Shown here in pieces: positions 32,131 to 43,756 of a stretch of 64,000 nt of DNA. Source of the DNA: Botryosphaeria dothidea (Eukaryota > Ascomycota > Dothideomycetes > Botryosphaeriales > Botryosphaeriaceae); NCBI GenBank assembly GCA_011503125.2, contig WWBZ02000007.1, positions 806,001 to 870,000 on the forward strand, read 5' to 3'. A program made the translations under genes and the position numbers. Within the stretch, counting starts at the first letter, position 1. Every line of letters starts with the position of its first letter. The notes under the pieces were generated by a model. It had not been told where the DNA came from, did not search any database, and saw nothing but the letters and a program-made list of their open reading frames with translations.

Positions 32131-34298
32131 AAGATACTAAGGGGACCCCTTACTAGGCTCTTCTAGAAATACCTCGTACTTAGATACTACCCTAGGTAGT
32201 TTAAAAGCTCTATTATCGTAGTTCTTAGGAAACTATAGAGGGACGACTATACTAAAGCTAAGTTATTTAGGCCGATTACTTTACTTAATACGCTAGAAAA
32301 GCTACTTAAGAGGATTATAGTAGATAGAATCTCCTAGGCTACTAAAGTATACGGCCTACTCTCTAATATATAGATAGGAGCTAGGAGAAATAGATCCGTA
32401 GTAGCAGCTCTTAACCTACTTATAGAATAGATCTATACTATCTAGGTATAAGACCTAGGGCTAGTAGCTTTAGTCCTTAGCCTAGATATCTCGGGAGTAT
32501 ATAACTACGTATCTTATAGAAGGCTTCTCTATAATATAAGGATAGTAAAACTCCTAGAATAGGTAGAAAGATTTACCCGATCCTTTCTATAGAACCGTAC
32601 TACTTAGCTATCCTTCGGAGACTTTACTAGTCTACTAATCTAGACCTTAACCGGGATTCCCTAGAGATCCTTACTATCGCCGATACTCTATCTATTCTTT
32701 ACTTCTAACCTACTTATATAGCTACGTAGAGATAATACCTTCCCCCTTAGATTCGTCGATAATACTAATATTCTAACCTTTAGTAGATCTATAGAATAGA
32801 ACTATAGGATACTAGAGGGAGTATATTAAATTTACGAGTACTAGGCAGCTACCTACGGGTTAGCTTTCTCGCCCGATAAGTATTACCTTACTTATTTTAT
32901 AAGAAAACTAAGGAGATTTAATATAGTAGTAGGGATCCGTATCCCTAGATTTACTAGATGCCTAGAGCCGATAATTAAGATTCTAGGAGTCTACGTAGAT
33001 AATAAGCTTAGATAGAGACTCTATATTAGGGAAATAGGAGCTAAGGCAATTAAATAGTGTATATCTCTCTCTAGACTCGCAGCGTCTACCTAGAGAGCTT
33101 TATTTACTAAAGCCCGCTATATCTATACGGCCGTAGTAAGGCTAGTTCTTACCTACGGCTATAGAGTATAGTATATCCTAGAGGAAATCCTAGGGTAGAG
33201 GAAAACAGCCATCCAGCCACTAAAGAAGATCTAAAACTAGTACCTACGCACTATCTTAGGGGCGTATAAGTTAACTAGTATATAAACCTTAGAGTATAAG
33301 ATAGGGATTCCCCTACTCTTACTATACCTAGACGAACTAGTACTAGCCTAGGCTATTAGAGCTAGGGATAGCCTAGTCGCGGCAGTAGTAGAGGAAACTT
33401 ACTAGAGTATTAAATAGATAGCTCGGGCTACTCTAAGTACTAGAGGCGCCGCTGGCCCTACTAGAAGAACCCTGCTTAGAAAAAAGGCAAACTTACTTCT
33501 TAACTACTACCTCTCTACCTACTAGAGTCTCCCGGAGCGAACGAAGCTACGTATAGTATATAGGAATAAGTAGAAGGAGAGATAGATAAAGTCTACTAGC
33601 TAGGGAAGACAAGACAAGCTAGTAGCCTAAAGCACATAGTAGAACCTAAAAATTAGACAAATCTACAGCGAACTATCTAAGCTATAAAGTATACTCGCCA
33701 CCCTACTACGTATAGAGTATATTAGACTAGAGGACTTCCTCTTAAGGCGCAAGGTACCAGGGCACCCTAGTCCTGCCTATCTATGCGGCTAGTATAGACA
33801 AACCCCAAAGCATATCCTCCTCTTCTGCCCCCACTTCTAATAGGATAGGGCATAGATACTCTAAAGAGTAGGGACTACGGACTACTACTCCCTCCTCTTA
33901 ATAAAGAAGAGGATTAAAGTAGTAATAGACTAGTTCTTACGCCTAGGGCTACTTAAGCAATTTAGCCTAGTAAGGAAACTAATATAGAAAGATAACTAGG
34001 AAGAGGAACTAGGAGGATAACTAGGACCACTAGGACTACTAGGACCCGGACAACTACGAGGATAAGGACTAAAGAGATAGGTCTAGTAGGTAAATATAGG
34101 GCTACTATAGCAGCCGCTACTAGTAAGAAGAAAAAACAAGAACTAGTATAGGATAGCATGCCCAGAGAGAGAGGAGGGGTTTTTGCTAGGCGAAAAGGTT
34201 TTCCCCCTCGTGTAAAATAACTATAGATAGCTAGCCCCGTATAGACCCGTAAGGGAGCTATATCGGGAAGAAATAAATTTATCTATCTATCTATATAT
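32131..34298 (+). pseudogene. LINE-1 reverse transcriptase, RNase H-like region and 3' end
   Basis: With stops ignored it reads AKLFRPITLLNTL, then SLDISG (RT motif A), FVDNTNIL (motif C, second Asp changed to Asn), ILGVYVDNKL, and a long C-terminal part. That part ends with a Cys/His cluster (CG-x-YRQTPKHILLFCPHF, near 33780-33840). The 3' untranslated part ends in the hairpin and the (TATC)n tail. It is the final segment of LINE-1 after Gypsy-2. Confidence 0.8.
34236..34267 (+). other. conserved 3'-terminal hairpin of the LINE
   Basis: An outer stem CCCG-TATAG pairs with CTATATCGGG (one bulge), and an inner stem CCC/GGG closes a GTAA tetraloop (GNRA type). It is followed by AAGAAATAAATTT and the TATC repeats. 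The same element occurs at the 3' ends of LINE-2 to LINE-6. It is probably the structure recognised by the LINE reverse transcriptase (inference). Confidence 0.65.
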
Positions 34299-35109
34299 AT
34301 AGTCTTTCTATTCGTTAACTTAGAGGTATACTTACTTCTAGTTAGTCTATTTATCGGCGTTCTACTTCCTTCGCTAGTAAACTTTATCTTTTCGAACCTA
34401 ATATCTAAAGATTAGTCGATTAAGCTTCTTATCTAGAATCTACTAGAGTATACGATACTAGATCGTTACCGTACCGTACTAGTAGAGAATCCGTGCTAGC
34501 TCCCTAAGGGAATCGTAGTCTATCTACTTACGTACTAAGGTTCCTTAATAGTAGCGTTCGACGAGTATCGTTTCTCTAGTTACTAGGAGTTCGTACTTCT
34601 TCCCGTCTTATTCGATTCGGGTTTCCTAGAGGGTATTCTAACGCTATCCTTAAATAATCGTAAGTACGATACCTTTTTAATATAGAATCTAGATTATTTA
34701 GCTAAGATTACTCTATTCGTTCCGTAGGTAGTTACTAATACCGTATCTTTCGGCGAGAACTTCTAGCGAAACGAGGGTGTCTAGCTTGTCTAATAGTATA
34801 GATATATTATCCGACTATATTTCGCTAGTACTCTCGTATAGTTCTCCTATTTCGCTATTAATAAATTCTTTATCTAGAGGGAAACTATCGATAATATCGT
34901 CGGTTTCGATAACTTCTTTATTCCTAGTTATTATTCCGAAGTTTCGAGGTTCGTAGGGGTACTATCTAGAGATATCTTTACTAGTTTAATACGCCTAATA
35001 GCCGTTATCGTAATAGGCTATCTAGTATAGCGTATCGTAGTTATCTTAGCGGGATATAACCGACGCTTTACGCTAAGCGCTCGAAGTCTACTTATTATCC
35101 TTCTTACTA

Positions 35110-36086
35110 CGAGGGTTCTACGGATACTTAGAAGAGAAGTATTTATTACTACCGTAGGTAATATAGAGTTAATTCTTATAGCGCTGTTTCTACTTATCCG
35201 TCTAGTTTAGGTTAGGTTCCTTAGGCTTCTTATAGTTATAACCATTATTACCCTTCTTAGAATCTTATCTATTAGCCGCGTCGAGGGCTATAGCGTCTCC
35301 GCCTTCGAGGGTTATTCTTTTATAGCGTAGCTTCGAGGTGTTAGATTATCGAGAATCTATCTTCTATTCGTATATACGACCGTCGATCTAAGACGTAAGG
35401 TCTACTATCTTCTAGAAGGTAGATAGATATTCGTAAGTAATTATATTCTTCTTAACTTCGTTCTTTAGGCCCTTATAGAAGAGGTCGCGGAAAGTCTCGT
35501 CTAACTATTCGAGGTAGGCTATAAGCTACTAAAACTTAGTTGCGTAGACAGCTATAGATTCTATCTATCTAACGGTTATAATATCGTTAGAGGCTTTACG
35601 GACTTCGTCCCGATCGTTAAAAGTAGCCCTAAGGTTATCTACGAATCCCATGTAGGTGTCGAAGATTTCCTTAGTCTTTGCCCGTCTCTTCTCGAGAGAG
35701 TATTCGTTAGCTAGGTAGTCGCGAAGGTATAGTTCTATCTATGCCTCTGCCGTTCCTCTAAGGTAGGTTAATACGAAGAGTACTTCCTCGGCGTCGTTAT
35801 CGAATTATACTTAGTTAAACTAGAGGTAGCGTTGCATCTAGAGTAGAAAGGATTAGAGCTTCTTCCTATCCCTATCGAACTTCTCGGGTGCCGCTACTTT
35901 AACCTTAGTAGCGCTCCGTTTTATCTAGTGCGCTAGCAGGCGCTCGATCTGGGCTTTTTATTCCTGAACAAGTGCCTAGAGTTCTTCTCGAGTAGGCTCT
36001 GTTTATTACGCGGGCGGAGCACGCCCCTGAGCACCCTCAGCGCGACCCTCCATTAGGTCGACATCCATCTGAGATCCTGGTGCCAT
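35110..36086 (-). pseudogene. gag: Gypsy-3 gag
   Basis: The ATG at 36086 begins MAPGSQMDVDLMEG. Further on are VAAPEKFDRDRKKL, a capsid-like region (VLFVLTYLRGTAEA, FRDLFYKGLKNEVKK) and, near 35110-35170, a knuckle in which all metal ligands are mutated (Y-x2-Y-x4-Y-x4-Y where C-x2-C-x4-H-x4-C is expected; TGY and CAY changed to TAY). Many TAG/TAA stops. Confidence 0.7.
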
Positions 36087-36325
36087 TGTATGCTTTCCCT
36101 AAGCTCGTTAGGCGGGGTGATACTTAACCTGATGAACTCGTTTCTAAAAAGGTCCCTCTCCTTGCAAGGATGGTGGTCAAAGTGTAACGAGCGGGCCTCT
36201 ACCTCTAAGGATCCAAATACTAAAGAGGGAGAAAACCTGTCGAGGGTTTTCCTTGAGTGGGTATAAGAAGAGGTACGTAAGGAACGAGTAGACGACTGAA
36301 GACTAAGCACTGCGTGCGAAGGCCT

Positions 36326-36659
36326 TGTTACCAATAGAGTCCAAATTCTATTGCGAAGTTGACCACGAAGGTCAAAGCTATCTAAGGAGTGTGGTTTATA
36401 TATACGTAGGAGATTGTCTACAATCTATGTGCTCAGTTGATAGAGCGCGATCAGTTGGTCTTGGCAACTGATCGAGGGTTGCTAACTGAGCGTACCAGCT
36501 CAGTTGGCTCTATCTGCTCAGTTGGCCTTGGCAACTGAGCGGGTGGGCCCAACTGATCGCGAGGGTCACGTGACCTCGGATCCTTATGACTCCGACTTCT
36601 GTCGTTCCCTGCGGGGCTGATCCTCAACTTCCTCAACCTGTGGAGGCTGCGCCGTAACA
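36326..36659 (-). repeat. Gypsy-3 LTR (334 bp) with two internal hairpins
   Basis: Starts TGTTACCAATAG and ends GCGCCGTAACA on the plus strand, next to the gag leader on its left. Perfect inverted repeats lie at 36448-36474 (10-bp arms) and 36516-36540 (9-bp arms), both with the core CAGTTGG...CAACTG. There is little RIP damage. No second copy of this LTR is in the window. Confidence 0.75.
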
Positions 36660-39010
36660 CATTTCGACCTAGAAGCCGAACTGCAGCTTGTGCTCGAAAC
36701 TGATGCATCTAATTACGTCTCAGCTAGAGTCTTGTCTCAATACGACGAGTAGGGAGTACTTCATCTAGTCGCATTCTTCTTACGAAAGGACACACCAGCA
36801 GAATATAACTACGAGATATACGACAAGGAACTCCTTGCTATTATCCGTTGTTTTAAAGAATAGAGAGCAGAACTTAAAGGCAATGCAACTGGCTTACCTA
36901 TCAAGGTTATTACTAACCACAAGAACCTCGAGTACTTTATAACATCTAAACAACTTAGTCGCCGTCAAGCACGCTAGAGCGAGTTTCTCTCACGCTTCGA
37001 CTTCCAGATCGAGTATATAAAAGGCAAGTATTGCAAACTAGATGCCCTTACTAGGAGACAGCAAGATCTACCACACCCGGACCAGCGCTTTTCCAATCAA
37101 ACTATCCTCAAGGCTTATAATCTTCATCCGAACATCCGCTCCAAACAGTTACATTAAGAACAACCGGCTCCTATCGATTCCGTTACTCCGATTTAGATCT
37201 TAATAACATTCCTCGAACGATAAAGCGCGATAGATACTTGTATTACGTAAGCTTATAAGGATATAAAGGATAACAAGCTTTAGTCGGTACTAGAAGCCTT
37301 GCGAGGGGGGAAGAAACGCTTAGACGACGTCACATTAGCTGACTACGAAGAATCTAACGGGTTTCTACTATATAGAGGCAAGATCTAGGTACTAGATATG
37401 CCAGCAACGTTAGAAGATAACGAACTAAACTAGTCATTAGCCCGCCTGGAGCTACTTCGTTAAGCTTATAAATTACTCCTATTAGGACACCCAGGCGTAT
37501 TAAAGACGTACGAGATCCTTTAACGCTATTATTACTAGCTAAAGATGCTAGACGACGTCAAGCGCTTCGTGCGTAACTATTATACCTATACTCGGATTAA
37601 GCCTAATAGACAAAAGCCCTTAGGCCTCTTACGACCTCTTCTAGTTACTAAGCAACGTAGAAAGTACTACTTAATAGACTTTATCGTCGAACTACTACCT
37701 AGTAACCGAATAGGCGCCTAAAACGTACTAGTAATAGTAGATAGATATACTAAACGCGTGGCCTTCGAAGTAACGAATAAGATAGATATAGTAGTAGTAA
37801 CGGATATCTTTATACGTAGGATCTTTAGCTAACGAGGTCTACTAGACTCCCTTATATTAGATAGAGGCACGTAATTCGTTAGCGAGTTTTAGCGTACCCT
37901 TTGCTAGCGGCTAAGTATTAAGGCTAACTTCTCTACTACCTTCTATTCCGAGATAGATAGTTAAATAGAACGCATAAACTAGGAGCTAGAGTAGTACTTA
38001 CGCGCCTTTACGTCCTTTAGATAAGACGACTAGGAAGAACTACTACCTCTAGCAGAGTTTGCTATTAATAATTACGAGTCTTCGACAACTTAAATAATAC
38101 CCTTCTTTATAGATACCGGCACCTACCTACGGATGGGATTTAAGCTAATAGGCTCGAAAAATACTAAGCCTATCGAAAGTAAAGTAGCCGTAGCCTACGC
38201 CCGTAGAATAGAAGAGATAACCGACTTCTATAAGGCTTAGATTACTACTATAAGATCTACCTAAGCCGAATATATAAACTAGTACCGTTAAGTATTACCT
38301 ACGTATACTAAAGGCGACGAAGTCTAGCTCGATATAAGTAATATTAAGACCCTCCGGCCTAGTAAGAAACTTAACTATAAATAGACTAGCCCGTATTAGA
38401 TATAGCGTATAATTAATCCTTAAGTATATAAACTAATACTACCTATATTACTAAAGATCTACCTAGTCTTCTATACCTCGATACTACGTCCGGCTACTAA
38501 TAACCCTCTAGAAGATTAATCCTAACTACTACCTCTACTAGTACTTAGTATAGAAGGCGATCTCGAAGTAGAGTAGGTAGTTATAGTAATAGTCGACTAC
38601 CGCCTAAACCGCCGCCGCGGCCGATATAAGTACTACGTTTACTAGAAAGATTATCTATCTAATTAATTTACCTAGGAGCCTAAAGAATATTTAATTAACG
38701 TATAGAACCTAGTTAAAGAGTTCTATAAACGCTATTCTAAAGCTTACTACTTTAGTAAAGAATTCCCGCCGCTACGGAAGAAAGAATAGAAGGCTAGAGA
38801 ACTATTAGCTTATAGGAGCTACGCCTAAAGAAGAGAATACTATAACGGCTAAACGAAGAAGTAGTATTAAGATAGTATACGTAATAACGTATAGGCCGTA
38901 AACGCGCGCGTACGCGGTAACGTTACGTACTTCGCAACTTTATAGCTCTCGCTTATACGTAGACTCTCGTACTTTATACGACCTCTCTATAGTAGTATCG
39001 AGTCTTATTA
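36660..39010 (+). mobile_element. Gypsy-4: pol fragment (RNase H, integrase, chromodomain)
   Basis: Starts abruptly at RNase H (FDLEAELQLVLETDASNY, then [12 protein letters not shown]). It continues with TRRQQDLP, an integrase zinc finger (GHPGVLKTYEIL), an integrase core (LIDFIVELL, LDRGT, IERIN) to about 38200, and a chromodomain (GRYKYYVY...EPKEYLINV) at about 38610-38720. The first 400 bases are lightly mutated; the rest is RIP-saturated. The upstream RT is absent. The same family, inverted, is Gypsy-6. It ends at the LINE-3 5' truncation. Confidence 0.8.
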
Positions 39011-39798
39011 TACCCTCTATCTACTAGAGTCTTCCGAAGCGAATAAGACTACGTATAGTATATAGAAATAAGTAGAAGAAGAGATAGATAAAGTTTACTA
39101 GCTAAGGAAGATAAGATAAGCTAGTAGCCTAAAGTATATAGTAGAACCTAAAAATTCGATAAATTTATAGCGAACTATCTAAGCTATAGAGTATACTCGC
39201 TACTCTACTACGTACTAAGTATATTAGACTAGAGAACTTTCTCTCTAGACGTAAGGTACTAAAATATCCTAGCCCTATCTATCTATACGGCTAGTATAGA
39301 TAAACCCTAAAATATATCTTCCTCTTCTACTCCTACTTCTAATAGAATAGAGTATAGATACTCTAAAGAGTAGAGACTACGGACTACGATTCTCTTCTTT
39401 TAATAAAAAAGAGGATTAAAGTAGTAATAGACTAGTTCTTATATCTAGGGCTACTTAAGTAATTTAGCCTAGTAAGAAAACTAATCTAGAAGAATAACTA
39501 GAAAGAGGAACTAGAAGGACTACTAGAACTACTAGAACTACTAGAACCCGGATAACTACGAGGATAAGAACTAAAGAAATAGATCTAGTAGGTAAATATA
39601 GAGCTACTATAGTAGCCGCTACTAGTAAGAAGAAAAAATAAGAACTAGTATAGAATAGTATGCCTAGAGAGAGAGAAGGGGTTTTTACTAGGCGAAAAGA
39701 TTTTCCTTCTCGTATAAAATAACTATAGATAGCTAGCCCCGTATAGACCCGTAAGGGAGCTATATCGGGAAGAAATAAATTTATCTATCTATCTATAT
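39011..39798 (+). mobile_element. LINE-3: 3' fragment of the Tad-like LINE
   Basis: About 790 bp equivalent to LINE-1 33510-34298. It starts in the C-terminal ORF2 region (CTACTAGAGTCTTCCG) and ends with the terminal hairpin and TATC units. RIP-saturated. I see no matching duplication: the left flank is Gypsy-4 and the right flank Gypsy-5, so a rearrangement may have followed insertion. Confidence 0.8.
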
Positions 39799-40172
39799 AT
39801 AACGGAGCCGTAGTCTTCGAGTATTTATTAATAAAGCGCCGGTAGAAGTTCGTAAAGCTAAGAAATCTAAGTACTCCTTTAACTATAGTTAGTATTTTCT
39901 ATTTTTAAATAGCTTTTACCTTAGCTAGATCTATACGGATATCTTTTCTAGCTTTAATTATAAATCTAAGATACTTTATTAACTAAATCTCGAATTCGTA
40001 CTTATCGATATTAAGCTATAGTCTCGCTACTTATAGTTTTTCGAGAACCTTAGTTACGTGCTCTCGGTATTAAGTACGGGATTCCTCGGTAAAAATAAGT
40101 ATATTATCGATATAAGCCGATATAAAGTCGTCTAGAAAGTCCTATAGGGTCTAGTTAATATATCGTTAAAAG

Positions 40173-40188
40173 ATACTTAGTATATTAG
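40173..40188. repeat. 16-bp target-site duplication of LINE-4 (left copy)
   Basis: ATACTTAGTATATTAG here and, identically, at 45316-45331. The unoccupied site is seen in Gypsy-2 near 29180-29200 (pre-RIP form). Confidence 0.9.
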
Positions 40189-40499
40189 ATAAATTCATTT
40201 CTTCCCGATATAGCTCCCTTACGGGTCCATGCGGGGCTGGCTATCTATAGTTATTTTACACGAGGGGGAAAACCTTTTCGCCTGGCAAAAACCCCTCCTC
40301 TCTCTCTAGGCATGCTATCCTATACTAGTTCTTGTTTTTCCTTCTTACTAGTAGCGGCTGCTATAGCAGCCCTATATTTACCTACTAGACCTATCCCTTT
40401 AGTCCTTGTCCTCGTAGTTATCCGGATCCTGGTGGTCCTGGTGGTCCTCCTGGTTCCTCTTCCTGGTTGTCCTTCTAGATTAGTTCTCTTGCTAGGCTG

Positions 40500-43400
40500 A
40501 ATTGCTTAAGCAGCCCTAGGCGTAAGAACTAGTCTATTGCTGCTTTGATTCCCTTCTTCGTTGAGAGGAGGGAATAGTAGTCCGTAGTCCCTGCCCTTTG
40601 GAGCATCTGTGCCCTGCCCTGTTGGAAGTGGGGGCAGAAGAGGAGGATGTGCTTTGGGGTTTGTCTATGCCAGCCGCATGGACAGGCAGGGCTAGGGTGT
40701 CCTGGCACCTTGCGCCTAGAGAGGAAGTCCTCTAGTCTAATATACTTAGTACGCAGTAGAGTGGCGAGTGTGCTCTGTGGCTTAGACAGTTCGCTGTGAA
40801 TTTGTCGAATCTTTGGGTTCTACTGTGTGCTTTGGGCTACTAGCTTATCTTGCCTTCCTTAGCTGGTAAACTTTGTCCATCTCTTCTTCCACTTGTTCCT
40901 ATATGCTATGCGTAGTCTTGTTCGCTCCGGAAGACTCTGGTAGGTAGGGGGGCAGTAGTTAAGGAGGGCTGTTGCTCTTTCTCTAAGTAGAGTTCTTCTG
41001 GCTGGGCCGGCTGTGCCTCTGGTGCCTAGTGTGGCCCGGGCTATCTCTTTAATGCTCTGGCAAGTGTCCTCTACCACCATTGCCACTAGGCCATCCCTAG
41101 ATCTAATAGTCTAGGCTAGCGCCAGTTCGTCCAGGTAGAGTAAGAGTGGGGAAATCCCCGTCTCGTGCTCTAAAGTTTATGTGCTAGTTGACTTATATGC
41201 CCCTAAGATGGTGCGTAGGCACTGGTTTTAGATCTTCTGCAGTGGCTGGGTGGCTGTCTTTCTCTACCCTGGGGTTCCCTCTGGGACGTGCTATACCCTA
41301 CAGCCGTAGGTTATAACTAGTCTCACCACAGCTATATAGATATAGCGGGCTTTAGTAAATAAAGCTCTCTAGGTGGATGCTGCGAGTCTAGAGAGAGATA
41401 TGCACTGTTTAATTGCCTTAGCTCCTGTTTCCCTAATATAGGGTCCCCATCTAAGCTTGTTGTCTACGTAGACTCCTAGAATCTTAATTATAGGCTCTGG
41501 GCATCCAGCAAATCTAGGGATACGGATCTCTACTGCCATATTGAATCTTCTTAGTTTTCTTGTAAAATGAATGAGGTAATACTTATTAGGCGAGAAAGCT
41601 AACCCGTGGGTAGCTGCCCAGCGCTCGCAAATTTAATATACGCCCTCTAGTGTCCTATAGTTTTATTCTGTAGATCTACTAAAGGTTAGAATATTAGTAT
41701 TATCGACGAATCTAAGGGGGAAGGTATTGCCCCTACGTAGCTATATAAGTAGGTTAGAGGCAAAGAATAGGTAGAGGATCGGAGATAGTAAGGATCCCTA
41801 GGGAATCCCGGTTAAGGTCTGGATTAGTGGACTGGTAAAGTCTCCGAAGGATAGCTGAGTAGTACGGTCCTATAGAAAGGATCGAGTGAATCTTTCTACC
41901 TATTCTGGGAGTTTTGCTATCCTTATATTGTAGAGAAGCCTTCTATGAGATACGTGGTCATATGCTCCCGAGATATCCAGGCTGAGGACTGAAGCCACCA
42001 GCCCTGGATCTTGTGCCCAGACAGTATGGATCTGTTCTGTGAGCAGGTCGAGAGCTGCTACTGCGGACCTGTTTCTCCTAGCTCCTATCTATGTATTAGG
42101 AAGCAGGCCGTATGCTTTAGTAGCCTGGGAGATTCTATCTGCTATAATCCTCTCAAGTAGCTTCCCTAGCGTATTAAGTAGGGTAATCGGCCTAAATGAT
42201 TTGGCTTTGGTATAGTTATCCCTCTGTGGTTTCCTTAGGACTACGGTAATGGAGCTTTTGAACTGCCTAGGGTGGTATGCAAGTGCGAGGCATCCCTAGA
42301 AGAGCCTAGTGAGTGGTCCGCTTAGTGTCTGAGCGCACTGCTTTAGGAACCTATTGATAATCTTATCTGGGCCTGGTGCCTTATCTGGGGGGAGCTTCTT
42401 GATGGTATAGAGGACCTGCTCTTTAGTAAGGTCTTGAGGGATCTCCACTGGCTCTGGGTATATACACCCATCCAGATCTGAGAGGTCGGTGGCCCTGGGA
42501 GGGGGGAAGAACTGGTTGGTAAGGATTTCTGCCTTGGCCGGATTGTCGTAGCGCAGTTGTCCATCTGCTCCCTGGAGGGGTGGGAACTGAGGTGGGGCTG
42601 GAGGCTCTAGTGCCCTTGTTCTTGCCCACTTTGAGAGCTTCCAGAGTGCAGATGGGTCTGAGGTGATCTTAGCTACTGTTCTGCGCCATACTTTTGTTCT
42701 ATCCCTTCTGATCTGCCTCTTCTTGCTATTAGCAATAGTTTGGTATACCACCCAGTCCTCCTCCCTCCCTGTGGCTGTCCATTTCCTTCTAGCTACTCTC
42801 GCCTGGTGCACTAGGTCCGAACACTCCTTTGTCCATTATATAGAGGCCCAGGGCGAGGGTCTCGCTACTGGGATGGTTTCCTGGATTGTTCTTTGGATAA
42901 CCTCCTAGAGTAGTTCTATAAAGTAGTCTAGGTCTGCTTTCGTATTAAGAGGGGCTGCTCTAAGGTATTCGAGCTTTGTTTAGAGCACCTAATTGGTTCT
43001 ATTCCAGTCTGCTTTTTTCCACTGGGGCCTTAGAGGACGTGGTTCTATAGGGGTAGGGGAGATATTAAGCATGGTAAGGATAGGTAGGTGGTCTGAGGAG
43101 GATTCGAGCTCCTGACTAACTCTATAGCTAAGGATCCTCTTCTCTAGCTACCGTGTAGTAAAGATAAGGTCTAGGGTACTCTCGCTACTACCCTCTCTCC
43201 TAGTAATAGTACCTCTTAGAAGGGCTAGGTTAAGGCTAGCTGTCGTAGCTATTTTAATAAGGTCGTCTGCAAGAGTATAGTGTGTAGGGGAGGTAATGCC
43301 TCTCTAGGTAGGATGGTGAAGGTTAAAGTCCCCTAGTAGGATATGCTCCCCTAGTTTTCTAAGGGCTTCTGGGAGAAGCGCTAAGGTTTCTAGAGCCGTA

Positions 43401-43755
43401 CTAGTGTGGGAGGCTGGTGGGGGGTTATAGTAGTTATGGATGTGGATTGTATATGTTCTAGTAATGAGGGATAGTGTGATGAGATCTGGTGAATGGACTG
43501 TTGCTTGCCAGGAGTCGGGGCTAATGGCCTTGCTTATAAAGAAGCAGGTTCTTGCCACTCCCTCCTGGGGAAAAACTATGTGGTAGGCAGGGTGTCTTGC
43601 TGTTGTCTTAACCCTCGGGTTCCTCTAAGGTTCCTGGATGGCTAGGATATGGTGGATCTTTGGGTCTACTTCCTTAAAGAGCGGGAGTATTACCCTATCC
43701 TTACTCTTGTAGACGTTATACTATACGATAGAGAGAGAGCCTATGTCTAATATTA
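40500..43755 (-). pseudogene. LINE-4 ORF2 (endonuclease, reverse transcriptase, C-terminal Cys/His region)
   Basis: The inferred start is at TTAATA (43756-43751), an ATG changed to ATA. The endonuclease has HILLGDFNLHHPT and SSDHLPILT. The RT has SFRPITLLNTLGKLLE, SLDISGAYDHV (motif A), GIPQGSLLSPILYLFF (motif B) and FVDNTNIL (motif C, Asp changed to Asn). The C-terminal part includes a CPCGWHRQTPKHILLFCPHF cluster near 40630-40690. About two dozen premature TAG/TAA codons. The protein would nick DNA and reverse-transcribe the element. Confidence 0.82.
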
Positions 43756-43756
43756 A

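Larger units (their letters stand above)
15359..34298 (+). mobile_element. LINE-1: Tad-like non-LTR retrotransposon, split by three nested insertions
   Basis: The segments are 15359-16419, 22246-22918, 25075-26319 and 32131-34298, about 5.1 kb when added, the same as the uninterrupted copy LINE-4. In order they carry ORF1 (N-terminus, then Cys/His knuckle region near 22300-22450), the ORF2 endonuclease (start 22741, LLGDFN near 25313), the reverse transcriptase (32250-32800, FVDN in place of FVDD), and an RNase H-like plus C-terminal Cys/His region (near 33780). Translation needs dozens of TAG/TAA read-throughs, nearly all of which fit RIP of CAG, CAA or TGG. The 3' end has a hairpin and a (TATC)n tail. 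The 5' end is at an A-run right before the ORF1 ATG. I found no clean target-site duplication, because the right flank is another element. Confidence 0.85.
34299..36659 (-). mobile_element. Gypsy-3: 5' part of a Ty3/Gypsy-like element with 334-bp LTR
   Basis: The right end is an LTR (36326-36659). Inside it, leftwards, come a leader, a gag start at 36086 and a RIP-degraded gag with a zinc knuckle. The remainder is lost at the LINE-1 3' end (34298). No pol domain could be identified with confidence in 34299-35000. RIP damage is slight near the LTR and heavy to the left. Confidence 0.75.

Noticed and set aside
33962..34159. Short hydrophobic ORF (MLSYTSSCFFFLLVAAAI...) on the minus strand, recurring at 40312-40500 (+) and 58534-58722 (-)
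   Set aside because: It is antisense to the C-terminal end of LINE ORF2 in each copy; the recurrence reflects the LINE repeat, not a conserved membrane protein.
36053..36334. 93-codon minus-strand frame in Gypsy-3
   Set aside because: It is not in the gag frame (ATG at 36086) and lies in the element leader; a chance frame in a RIP-spared stretch.
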